A DNA stretch of 5,421 bases from Deltaproteobacteria bacterium (GTDB lineage Bacteria > Desulfobacterota > Desulfarculia > Adiutricales > Adiutricaceae). How positions within the stretch are numbered: position 1 is the stretch's first letter; every line of letters begins with the position of its first letter. The stretch covers positions 1 through 5,421 of the forward strand of contig JAISZP010000126.1 in the NCBI GenBank assembly GCA_031269135.1, in the 5' to 3' direction. The translations under genes and the position numbers were made by a program. Below, piece by piece: positions 1 through 5,200 of this stretch. Below the pieces are notes generated by a model, which was given only the letters and a program-made list of their open reading frames with translations, was not told the DNA's origin and made no database searches.

Positions 1-648
1 GAGGGTTTTGCCCCGATCGTCCAACAGAACCAAATGATCCCTTTCGGTGACGGTCTTGCCGAGATCTTTGAGTTCGTAGCCGAGCATCTGGGCGCAGTTG
101 GGGCTGTATTCCACGTCCATGCTGACGAGGTTGCAGTCGAAAATGCCGACGTTGGCCGCGTCCATGACGGCCGAGAGGCGCTTTTGTTCGTGAGCCAGGG
201 CTTTGGAGGCCTGCTCTTTGGCGAACAAGGCGTCCGTCAGAGCCAAACGGGCCAATCGATTGTTGTGAATGTCGCTGACCAGCCCGGCGATGACGACTGT
301 CCCGTCTTGGGCGCCGCGATCGATCAGACCGCATGTGAAATTCATCCAACGGTACTCGTGCCGGGCATGACTCCACAGGCGCTGTTCAAATTCGCAGTAG
401 TCGTCTCTCGCCTGGAGCAAATCGTCCAAAAGACTTAAAAAGACCTTGACTTCATCCGGGTGAACAAAAAGACCGATGAAGTCCCTCAAACCTACGGTGG
501 AGTCGATAGTTCCGTCGCCCAACAACTGCATAAAACTCTCGTTTACCGTCACCATGCCGCTTTCAGGATCGTCAGGGTTCATTTTCAGTTCCCAGATCCC
601 TATGCCGCTTAAAAAGAAGTTTTTAGCCAAGTTGTCGATGGTTAACAT
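1..648 (-). CDS. PAS-domain signalling protein, 3' end outside the window
   Basis: The frame stays open to the left window edge, so 216 N-terminal residues are visible and the output domain is not. Residues 1-131 look like a PAS_3-type sensor domain with its PAC segment: GIWELKMN near 17-24, FVHPDEV at 61-67, YRWMNFTCGLIDR at 99-111 and GLVSDIHNNR at 122-131. A Leu/Ala-rich helical linker (about 131-157) of the signalling-helix type follows. A second PAS domain then begins (RLSAVMDAANVGIFDCN at 157-173, then YSPNCAQMLGYELKDLG), cut by the edge. There is no membrane segment in the visible part, so it is probably cytoplasmic. PAS pairs like this commonly precede GGDEF/EAL, histidine kinase or chemoreceptor outputs; which applies here cannot be told. 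The chosen ATG at 648 has a GGAGG 16 nt upstream. An in-frame ATG at 684 would add 12 residues (MLEYVGGKKTSS) but has only a weak ribosome site. The gene has its own promoter at 803-831. Confidence 0.85.
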   Translation of the reverse strand, partial: MLTIDNLAKNFFLSGIGIWELKMNPDDPESGMVTVNESFMQLLGDGTIDSTVGLRDFIGLFVHPDEVKVFLSLLDDLLQARDDYCEFEQRLWSHARHEYRWMNFTCGLIDRGAQDGTVVIAGLVSDIHNNRLARLALTDALFAKEQASKALAHEQKRLSAVMDAANVGIFDCNLVSMDVEYSPNCAQMLGYELKDLGKTVTERDHLVLLDDRGKTL

Positions 649-664
649 AGAACTTGTTTTCTTT

Positions 665-669
665 CCTCC
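665..669 (-). promoter_or_regulatory. Shine-Dalgarno GGAGG with long spacing, PAS gene
   Basis: On the minus strand GGAGGAAAG precedes the ATG at 648 with 16 nt between GGAGG and the start, longer than the usual 5-9. No ATG, GTG or TTG lies in frame at normal distance. The other candidate ATG (684) is upstream of this site, which would then lie inside the coding region. It favours 648 but does not settle it. Confidence 0.4.
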
Positions 670-737
670 AACATATTCCAACATGAGTCTTTTTTTGCGA
701 AATTCGCCTATCGGACATAAAAATGAACGCGGTTTTT

Positions 738-756
738 CGGGTCAGGCGATAACCCG
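738..756 (-). other. Small stem-loop in the PAS gene leader
   Basis: CGGGT and ACCCG (738-742 and 752-756) form a 5-bp stem around a 9-nt loop, inside the roughly 110-150 nt leader predicted between the promoter at 803-831 and the start codon. No T-run follows on the minus strand, so it is not a terminator. No riboswitch consensus was recognised. The leader also contains a GCGAA/TTCGC inverted repeat near 700-710. Confidence 0.25.
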
Positions 757-802
757 TCGGCGCTTTATCGAAAAGGACGTTTTTGTGTTCCTTGTTGAGC
801 CT

Positions 803-831
803 ATATTACGATCGCAAATGAAAAATGTCCA
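803..831 (-). promoter_or_regulatory. Sigma-70-like promoter of the PAS gene
   Basis: On the minus strand a -35 box TGGACA (826-831, 5 of 6 to TTGACA) is separated by exactly 17 bp from a -10 box TAATAT (803-808, 4 of 6 to TATAAT). Transcription would start near 796, giving a leader of about 110 to 150 nt depending on the start codon. It lies between pepF and the PAS gene, which implies that the PAS gene is transcribed independently of pepF. Confidence 0.55.
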
Positions 832-871
832 CTATTAGAAAAATATCGTCATCTTTCTTTTCTCAAAGACG

Positions 872-910
872 AAATTTTCTATCTCAGAGCCTTTTTTGGC
901 TTGAAAATTT
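872..910 (-). terminator. Nested stem-loop over the pepF stop codon, weak terminator candidate
   Basis: An outer 8-bp inverted repeat, AAATTTTC (872-879) against GAAAATTT (903-910), encloses an inner AGCC/GGCT stem (888-891, 898-901) with a six-base A or T loop. The outer arm reaches the TAA stop of pepF. On the minus strand it is not followed by a clean T-run, so intrinsic termination would be inefficient. It may instead protect the transcript's 3' end. Confidence 0.3.
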
Positions 911-2706
911 TACGCTTGATCCACTTGAGGCAGCAATGTTTGGATCACGTCGAAACCGCCGGCCCAAAAATCGTCGTCGAGCGGTCCCAAACCGGCTGAA
1001 GCTATGATGTCTTCAGGACTGGCCGAGCCGCCCTTGGACAAAAGCGACGTCAGTTTCGGCACGAAATCGGCGCCTTGCCGCAGATAGATTTTCCAGAGGC
1101 TGTAGACCAGAAGCTGCCCAAAGCTATAAGCGTAGACGTAAAAGGGAGAATGGAAAAAGTGGGGGATGCTGACCCACTCCCAGCGAAACTCTTCGGAGAG
1201 CTGCACGCTGTCGCCGAACTGCTCAGCCAAGTTTTGAAGATAGGCGTCCGAGAGTTCGTCGGCGGTGGCGCCGCGAGAGATCATGTCGTGCGCCTGAACC
1301 TCGAAGAGAGCGAAGCCGGCCTGCCTGCCGACGGTCGCATAGGCGTCGTCCAAGATGTGGAAAGCCAAATCTTCCTTGTGGGCGGCGTCCGCCGCGGTAT
1401 CCATAAGGCGCTTGGCCAACAGCATCTCGGCGAAGGTCGAGGCGGTCTCGGCCAGGGGGAGGGAGCTATGGAAATGGAAGAAATTTTGGCCGCAGGCCAG
1501 TTGCGAGTGGACGGCGTGTCCCAACTCGTGGGCCAGAGTGAACATGTCCTGACGCCGCCCGTTATAGTTCATCAGCACCCAGGGGATCTCCTTGGGAACC
1601 GTGGACGCGCAAAAAGCTCCGCTCTGCTTGCCTTCTTTTTGCAGGGCGCTTAAGTGTTTGGCCTTCGGCACATTCAAGGCCAAAGAGGCGAACTTGGGGT
1701 CGAAATCGACGAAGGCGGCCTCAACCTCTCCGAGACCTTCCGAAAAACTGTAGGATCCCGGCGCCTCGACCAAAGGCGCGTAAAGGTCGTAACGCCTCAA
1801 GGTTTTTAAACCTAACCGTTTGGCCTTGAGTTTGAAGTACTCGCCGAAGACCTGGGAGCTTTTGCTGCGGCAGACCCTCAACAAGCTGTCCACCGTTTCT
1901 TGGCGCAGGTCGTTTCTCTTGTTGCGCGCGGATTGCGGACTTGGATAGCGGCGAAGCGTCATCTCTTCAATAGCCCAGTCCCTAACCAAGCTCTGGTAGA
2001 TCTGCCCTAAGACGGGACCATCTTGCCCGAAAACTCTATGGAGTTCCTGATACGCCCCCGAGCGCTCTTGGGGATTATGGCTTCTGACGTAAACCATAAG
2101 TTCTTCCCGAGAGACGCTTTTCCCCGGAGAAACGTCCGCGAAATCGGTTTTAAATTTATAACTGTTGGTAATGGTGTCGTAGAGCTTGACTAACGCCTGG
2201 GAACCTGTGACGTTTTTCAAGTTTATTATTTTCTCTTCGGCTTCGCTTAGGGTGTGGTCCTTAAAAGCCCTGATCCGATTGAGCCAATAGCTGTAGTCGG
2301 GAGCATGAGAGATCATCTGCTGAGCAGTCTCTTGCGGCAATTGCTTAAACCACAGATCTAAAAAAAGAAAGCTGTTGTCCAATAAAGCCAACTTTTCGTC
2401 GATGGAAGCCAAAAAGCTCTGAGCCTTTTGATCTGAAGTGTCTTGAGAAAAATTAAGAGCGGCGAAACAGCCGAGGCGTTCCGCCATCATTGAAGTCTCC
2501 TCTAAATCCGATAAAAAAGCTAAAAATTCTTCCTTATCCAGACCTTCGCCCGGGATCAGTCTTTCCCGCTTTTCCACAAAAGCCGCCCGCTTTTTTTCAA
2601 TAAGCTCGAGATCCCTATAAAGCTGTTCGGACCCTAAAACGTAAAGCTGGTCCAAATCCCAGTGGGGGGAATCGTCGAAGGGCGGCGAATTATCGTTTGT
2701 CGTCAT
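910..2706 (-). CDS. pepF: Oligoendopeptidase F (M3 family zinc metallopeptidase)
   Basis: A 598-residue protein, full length for the M3 oligoendopeptidase (PepF-type) family. These are cytoplasmic zinc peptidases that cut short peptides and take part in peptide recycling. The gluzincin motif HELGH lies at about residues 393-397 (zinc ligands H393 and H397, catalytic E394). The third ligand is probably the first Glu of LAETASTFAEM (E420). The substrate-side motif HFFHSPFYVYAYSFG is intact at about 516-530. The helical N-terminal PepF_N region precedes the catalytic half, and KQSGAFCAS (about 360-368) is also typical. No key residue is missing. The start is ATG 2706 (MTTNDNSPPFDD), preceded by AGAGG at 4 nt. 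The frame stays open to a TTG at 2793, but that extension (SYYRCTIRAVRLK) is unlike the family N-terminus and is rejected. There is no signal peptide. The gene stands alone: over 1.2 kb of non-coding DNA lies upstream, and no clear promoter was found near the start. M3 members without assayed substrates are often just called oligoendopeptidase, so the symbol reflects family rather than proven specificity. Confidence 0.95.
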   Translation of the reverse strand: MTTNDNSPPFDDSPHWDLDQLYVLGSEQLYRDLELIEKKRAAFVEKRERLIPGEGLDKEEFLAFLSDLEETSMMAERLGCFAALNFSQDTSDQKAQSFLASIDEKLALLDNSFLFLDLWFKQLPQETAQQMISHAPDYSYWLNRIRAFKDHTLSEAEEKIINLKNVTGSQALVKLYDTITNSYKFKTDFADVSPGKSVSREELMVYVRSHNPQERSGAYQELHRVFGQDGPVLGQIYQSLVRDWAIEEMTLRRYPSPQSARNKRNDLRQETVDSLLRVCRSKSSQVFGEYFKLKAKRLGLKTLRRYDLYAPLVEAPGSYSFSEGLGEVEAAFVDFDPKFASLALNVPKAKHLSALQKEGKQSGAFCASTVPKEIPWVLMNYNGRRQDMFTLAHELGHAVHSQLACGQNFFHFHSSLPLAETASTFAEMLLAKRLMDTAADAAHKEDLAFHILDDAYATVGRQAGFALFEVQAHDMISRGATADELSDAYLQNLAEQFGDSVQLSEEFRWEWVSIPHFFHSPFYVYAYSFGQLLVYSLWKIYLRQGADFVPKLTSLLSKGGSASPEDIIASAGLGPLDDDFWAGGFDVIQTLLPQVDQA

Positions 2707-2841
2707 GACGCCTCTTGATTGTCGTGAAATTGAATCGAAGTCGACCGTAAGCTTCAGCCTGACGGCTCTAATGGTGCATCTATAATAGCTCAATTACGAA
2801 CATCAGCTTTGAACCGCATCAAACTCAGCTGAAGCCGCAAC

Positions 2842-2880
2842 TTTAGATTGATGTTCAAAAAGAGAGGGTGAGAATCTAAA
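2842..2880. repeat. 8-bp perfect inverted repeat upstream of pepF
   Basis: TTTAGATT (2842-2849) and AATCTAAA (2873-2880) are exact reverse complements separated by 23 bp. A second overlapping pair, GAACATC (2798-2804) and GATGTTC (2850-2856), lies on the pepF side. They could fold as alternative hairpins in a long pepF leader or bind a dimeric regulator. Neither is followed by a T-run. Confidence 0.35.
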
Positions 2881-2937
2881 ACAGACCGCTAACGCGAGCA
2901 TCCGGGAGCTTCCGCCTAAGCATCGCCCGCGCCGCCA

Positions 2938-2967
2938 TGAGCGTAGTCGACAGGAGCGTAGTCTGCC
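2938..2967. repeat. Two imperfect 15-bp direct repeats
   Basis: Two adjacent 15-bp units, ATGAGCGTAGTCGAC and AGGAGCGTAGTCTGC, agree at 12 of 15 positions and share GAGCGTAGTC. The core word CGTAGTC also occurs at 3436-3442 and 5405-5411, always in non-coding DNA and on the same strand. Confidence 0.45.
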
Positions 2968-3007
2968 TGGTCAAGCCCTGAACTTGGAAGCCCAGGGAGC
3001 CTTCCTT

Positions 3008-3139
3008 CAGCCGCCTTCCTTCAGGACGCCTTACCTCATGACGCTTTCTCCCAGGACGCTTTCCCTCAGGACGCTCTCTCCCAGGACGCTTTCCCCCAGC
3101 CGTTTTCCCTCAGCCGTTTTCCCTCAGGACGACTTCAAT
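3008..3139. repeat. GC-rich 14/15-bp tandem repeat array, nine units
   Basis: Nine head-to-tail units begin at 3008, 3022, 3037, 3052, 3067, 3082, 3097, 3111 and 3125, with consensus CAGGACGCTTTCCCT. Six units are 15 bp and three are 14 bp; units 1, 7 and 8 carry CAGCCG instead of CAGGACG. Partly degenerate copies extend a little to the left (CCTTCCTT). A plus-strand frame across it would read a five-residue LSPRT repeat. However, the 14-bp units break that frame, there is no ribosome site and no recognisable domain, so it is treated as a minisatellite and not a gene. Confidence 0.85.
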
Positions 3140-3205
3140 AGCTGGCGAGGCGCAACAATCAAGAGCCAGGACGTCGCCGTCATGTTAAGCGCAAGTCGCG
3201 CCAAA

Positions 3206-3227
3206 AACAGCGTTAACGCGAGCTGTT
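3206..3227. repeat. Palindrome with GCGTTAACGC core
   Basis: A perfect 10-bp palindrome, GCGTTAACGC (3210-3219), overlaps a 6-bp inverted repeat AACAGC/GCTGTT (3206-3211 and 3222-3227). It lies between the GC-rich array and the AT-rich array. It might be a protein-binding site; no neighbouring promoter supports this. Confidence 0.3.
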
Positions 3228-3286
3228 CAACATTCCTTGGAAGGGAAAACGCCTATCTGTAAAATTATCTATAATTATAAGCTGTC

Positions 3287-3356
3287 TAATTTATATTAGC
3301 TAATTTATATTAGCTGATATAAATTCTCTAATATAAACTCAATAATATAAACTCGC
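3287..3356. repeat. AT-rich 14-bp tandem repeat array, five units
   Basis: Five contiguous 14-bp units start at 3287, 3301, 3315, 3329 and 3343. The first two are identical (TAATTTATATTAGC). The third (TGATATAAATTCTC) is intermediate, and the last two (TAATATAAACTC followed by AA or GC) nearly match each other. GCTAAT/ATTAGC arms make the unit junction a 6-bp inverted repeat around TTAT, so the array could form cruciforms or bind a dimer repeatedly. The palindrome TATAATTATA (3270-3279) lies just to the left. An iteron role is conceivable, but no DnaA box was found. Confidence 0.8.
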
Positions 3357-3424
3357 TCGCTCAATCCTTACATTTTAGGAGATGCCGAAATAGTGGAGCG
3401 CTACCCGTCTAATCGATATGCGGC

Positions 3425-3469
3425 GTCATGGTTTACGTAGTCATGGTTTACTTAGTCATGGTTTACTTA
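3425..3469. repeat. Near-perfect 15-bp tandem repeat, three units
   Basis: Three contiguous copies of GTCATGGTTTACTTA occur; the first differs at one base (G for the first T of CTTA). The high identity suggests recent expansion. Unit length matches the other 15-bp arrays but the sequence is unrelated apart from the CGTAGTC word formed at the first junction. Confidence 0.85.
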
Positions 3470-3607
3470 GCCTTGGAGCAAACCCAAACGTTCAATCGCA
3501 CAAGAGCGGCTATGAACAACATCTAAACCCAGCAAAAAGCTTAGAGTCGTTTTTTGTGCGAGGTATCGTAATTACTAGTGTTTAAGCGCATTTAATCGCC
3601 TTTGTCG

Positions 3608-3640
3608 GCTATAATACGCAAAAAACTTCACTATTATAGC
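3608..3640. repeat. Inverted repeat with facing TATAAT boxes
   Basis: GCTATAAT (3608-3615) and ATTATAGC (3633-3640) are perfect 8-bp inverted arms around a 17-bp centre. Each arm contains a consensus -10 box TATAAT, one per strand, pointing toward each other. The minus copy has an extended -10 (TGC before TATAAT). Neither has a good -35 box: CGCATT sits 17 bp before the plus copy. It may be a pair of converging weak promoters or simply a dyad. Confidence 0.35.
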
Positions 3641-3738
3641 ATAGGCGCTCGCCATATGGGATAGGATCCGGCCTTTCATGACGCACAGCGGCTGAGATTT
3701 TTTCAGTAAAAAAACCTTGGTTGTTGGCCAAGGTTTTA
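3622..3738 (+). ncRNA. Tentative small RNA ending at the terminator
   Basis: If the plus-strand TATAAT at 3610-3615 is used, a transcript of about 115 nt would run from near 3622 to the intrinsic terminator at 3708-3738. The interval has no open frame of note but contains two small hairpins, GGC-GCTC-GCC (3644-3653) and CTGA/TCAG (3692-3695 and 3703-3706), before the terminator stem. The -35 region is poor, and the terminator has a better T-run in the opposite direction, so this is a hypothesis only. Confidence 0.2.
3708..3738 (-). terminator. Strong intrinsic terminator, probably bidirectional
   Basis: A perfect 10-bp stem, AAAACCTTGG (3711-3720) with CCAAGGTTTT (3728-3737), surrounds a 7-nt loop. 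Read on the minus strand it ends in seven T residues (3714 down to 3708), a classic Rho-independent terminator. On the plus strand it ends in TTTTAT. It lies about 250 bp past the stop of the secreted-protein gene and is the first good terminator downstream, so that transcript may carry a long, structured 3' region. Confidence 0.75.
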
Positions 3739-3765
3739 TCGGAAAGCGAAAAAATCAAAGAGCTT

Positions 3766-3801
3766 GCATTCAATTATGCATTCAATTATGTATTGATTTA
3801 T
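3766..3801. repeat. 12-bp tandem repeat, three units
   Basis: GCATTCAATTAT occurs twice in succession (3766-3777 and 3778-3789), followed by a diverged third copy GTATTGATTTAT (3790-3801). It lies between the terminator and a hairpin, within the region downstream of the secreted-protein gene. Confidence 0.7.
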
Positions 3802-3804
3802 GAC

Positions 3805-3823
3805 GCTATGATAAAATCATAGC
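3805..3823. repeat. Perfect 8-bp hairpin sequence
   Basis: GCTATGAT and ATCATAGC are perfect arms around AAA. The minus-strand copy lacks an adjacent T-run, so it is not a convincing terminator. It immediately follows the 12-bp array. Confidence 0.5.
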
Positions 3824-3903
3824 AATCAAAAACAGCGTAAAAACAGAGCAAACACCATCAGCAGCATTTCTTTTAAGAATTTTAATGATGATTATCCGCC
3901 TCC

Positions 3904-3973
3904 AGCATAAATTTTTGCGTCTTTATGCTATCGAGCGATCGGACATCTTGCGAGCAATTGCCCAGCTCGATAG
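3904..3973. repeat. Two abutting inverted repeats downstream of the secreted-protein gene
   Basis: AGCATAAA (3904-3911) pairs with TTTATGCT (3922-3929) around a 10-nt loop, and CTATCGAGC (3928-3936) pairs with GCTCGATAG (3965-3973) around 28 nt. The two structures share bases 3928-3929, so they cannot both form completely. They begin 14 bp beyond the stop codon of the gene at 3988-4779. No T-run follows on the minus strand, which suggests RNA 3'-end structure or an attenuating fold more than an intrinsic terminator. Confidence 0.5.
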
Positions 3974-3987
3974 TTTTCAGCCCTAAT

Positions 3988-4779
3988 TTACGGGAACTGC
4001 CGAATGTCCTTAAGGCCAGAAGCCAGGTAATCCCCCGCGCTGGGAGCATAAGATGCAGTCGGCGGGAGGGCCTTAGCCGACGAAGCTACAGTGTAGCGGG
4101 CGATCGGTTCGATGCAGCGTATGTGGTAGAGTCGTCTCTGCTGAACATAAGAAGCGCAGTCGGCCCTTCGGATTATCCTGGAAGGATCCTCGCGCCAAGC
4201 TTGTTTGGCCCAATACCAGCGATTGACGTTGGTTCCTGCTTTGGGGTTGACGCTTGAGGCCGGTTTGGCGGTTGGTTTGGGAGCGTCGGCGTTGTCGGCA
4301 ACCGTAGGAGTGGGCGCAGTCGGTCTTTTAGCCGGGCTATTAGCCGAGCCGGCGGAACTCTCTTTCGGGGCATTCCCATCCGCCAGCTCTATCATGGCCT
4401 CACCTGGTTTGGCAGGCACGGTAGTCGAGCTGGGTTCTCCGGGAAGGTTCTTTAAGGTCGGATCTCGCTCAGGAGCTGAATCATCGACGGTTCCCGGGCT
4501 TGTCGGCAGATCGGAAAACAGCGTCGTCAAGTCTTCAGTCTGACCTTGGAGAGGATCGCCTCCAAGGTCGCCGTTTTTTTGCGGATCTAGAAATCTGGCG
4601 GCAGGATCTTGTCCGCTTTGCGGGGGCTGAGCTTGGTTATAATTTGGGTCAGGATAGGTTCCGCTGCCAGGTTTGTCGAAATCTAAATCATTAAATTGAA
4701 AGTCGCTTCCTTGTTGAGCCCAAGTTTGGGTGACTGACAGTAAAAACGCCAACACAACCGCCAAAAGGAATTTTTTCAT
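3988..4779 (-). CDS. Secreted Pro/Ala-rich protein of unknown function
   Basis: A 263-residue protein not recognised as any named family. Residues 1-21 are a textbook Sec signal peptide (MKK, then FLLAVVLAFLLSV, then QTWA before QQ). There is no lipobox Cys, so a soluble periplasmic or exported protein is expected. Residues about 22-115 are acidic and rich in Asp, Gly, Pro and Gln. Residues about 116-185 are a low-complexity Pro/Ala/Thr/Lys linker. A basic, ordered-looking C-terminal region starts at about 186 (NRWYWAKQAWREDPSR), with two cysteines, C208 and C222, that could form a disulphide; it ends IRQFP. The linker resembles flexible spacers of envelope proteins. ATG 4779 is chosen because the signal peptide starts there; the frame is open to a TTG at 4833 but that extension would bury the signal. 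The ribosome site is weak (GGTG). Two promoters lie upstream. Function cannot be inferred; peptidoglycan or surface attachment is only a thought. Confidence 0.8.
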   Translation of the reverse strand: MKKFLLAVVLAFLLSVTQTWAQQGSDFQFNDLDFDKPGSGTYPDPNYNQAQPPQSGQDPAARFLDPQKNGDLGGDPLQGQTEDLTTLFSDLPTSPGTVDDSAPERDPTLKNLPGEPSSTTVPAKPGEAMIELADGNAPKESSAGSANSPAKRPTAPTPTVADNADAPKPTAKPASSVNPKAGTNVNRWYWAKQAWREDPSRIIRRADCASYVQQRRLYHIRCIEPIARYTVASSAKALPPTASYAPSAGDYLASGLKDIRQFP

Positions 4780-4852
4780 ACAACACCGAATTTTTGCCAG
4801 GTTGGACCCTATATTGTCATAATTTAGAGACAACTATAACAAAATGGGTCTA

Positions 4853-4882
4853 ATTATCACTTGATTGGAGAGCCCCAGTCAA
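4853..4882 (-). promoter_or_regulatory. Proximal promoter (P2) of the secreted-protein gene
   Basis: On the minus strand TTGACT (4877-4882, 5 of 6) is followed after 18 bp by GATAAT (4853-4858, 5 of 6). Transcription would start near 4846, leaving a leader of about 67 nt before the ATG at 4779. Confidence 0.55.
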
Positions 4883-4901
4883 AGGAGCGGCTAGTCAACA
4901 C

Positions 4902-4930
4902 ATTTTAAATTAATCACAACTAGATGTCAA
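4902..4930 (-). promoter_or_regulatory. Distal promoter (P1) of the secreted-protein gene
   Basis: A perfect -35 box TTGACA (4925-4930) is followed after exactly 17 bp by TAAAAT (4902-4907, 5 of 6). The sequence directly upstream of the -35 is an A/T tract (about 4931-4946) resembling an UP element. The start would be near 4895. This is the best promoter match in the window. Confidence 0.65.
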
Positions 4931-4948
4931 ATATATTTTTTATATAGC

Positions 4949-4964
4949 CTTAATCAAGATTAAG
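4949..4964. promoter_or_regulatory. Perfect 7-bp dyad, possible activator site
   Basis: CTTAATC and GATTAAG are perfect inverted arms separated by two bases. The centre lies about 61.5 bp upstream of the predicted P1 start, a spacing typical of class I activator sites. The half-site does not match a regulator known to me, so identity is open. Confidence 0.35.
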
Positions 4965-5200
4965 ACTGAAGTAGCCCTCTAATATCATTGATTTTGTGCG
5001 CTAACTTTTGACTTTATCGGAACTTAAGTTTACTAAGCTGCCTTGCAATAATGATTAACTCCCCCTGTTTCATCTATCCAGCAAATTATAGCCGTTAGGC
5101 TACTCGCTTGAGAATGAATGTTAGTCTTTTAAGTTTAAGCAAATTTAATTGTCTAACCTGATGAGGGTAATAGTAAGCATTTATGTATAAGCTTTTTGAA

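Larger units (their letters stand above)
2707..3987. other. Long non-coding region rich in repeats and dyads
   Basis: No convincing gene is seen on either strand over 1281 bp. Open stretches are short, lack ribosome sites and match no family. A GC-rich part (about 2880-3200) passes abruptly into an AT-rich part (about 3255-3350). The region holds five tandem repeat arrays, several inverted repeats and a terminator, each listed separately. It could be a decayed gene remnant, a repeat-expanded spacer, or host to small RNAs. Confidence 0.7.
4834..5200. other. AT-rich non-coding region upstream of the secreted-protein gene
   Basis: No gene is seen. The part nearest the gene (4846-4964) holds two promoters and a dyad. 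From 4965 to 5200 nothing convincing was found beyond a small TAGCC/GGCTA stem-loop (5089-5102) and a plus-strand TTGACT (around 5000) with a poor -10 partner. Confidence 0.6.

Noticed and set aside
34..838. Plus-strand open frames opposite the PAS gene and its leader
   Set aside because: The minus-strand reading gives clear PAS/PAC motifs; the plus-strand readings have no recognisable domain and no ribosome site.
1075..1653. A 192-residue plus-strand frame inside pepF
   Set aside because: It is antisense to the conserved catalytic half of PepF and its composition mirrors that strand's codons.
2707..2793. N-terminal extension of PepF to the TTG at 2793
   Set aside because: The extra 29 residues are basic and unlike the family N-terminus; the ATG at 2706 has a ribosome site and gives the usual length.
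2780..2813. pepF promoter at the TATTAT/TATAAT sequence near 2781-2787
   Set aside because: No acceptable -35 box occurs at 15-19 bp on the minus strand; the match to a -10 box alone is too weak.
2984..3262. A 92-residue plus-strand frame with LSPRT repeats
   Set aside because: It is generated by the 15-bp DNA array; 14-bp units break the repeat register, there is no ribosome site, and the rest is featureless.
2938..3469. CRISPR array
   Set aside because: The repeats are only 14-15 bp and contiguous with no spacers, and no cas genes are present.
3202..3838. 12-bp identity CAAAAACAGCGT at 3202-3213 and 3827-3838
   Set aside because: One such match is expected by chance in a window this size, and the flanks do not align.
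3287..3900. Replication origin
   Set aside because: AT-rich iteron-like units are present, but no good DnaA box (the closest, TTATCCGCC at about 3894, matches 7 of 9) and no replication gene were found.
2794..3987. tRNA gene in the long gap
   Set aside because: No cloverleaf with a T-loop GTTCGA-type motif and an acceptor stem could be found on either strand by eye.
3925..4694. Plus-strand frames opposite the secreted-protein gene, and an alternative minus-strand frame at 4173-4379
   Set aside because: The minus-strand frame at 3988-4779 has a clean signal peptide and upstream promoters; the others are out-of-frame or antisense shadows.
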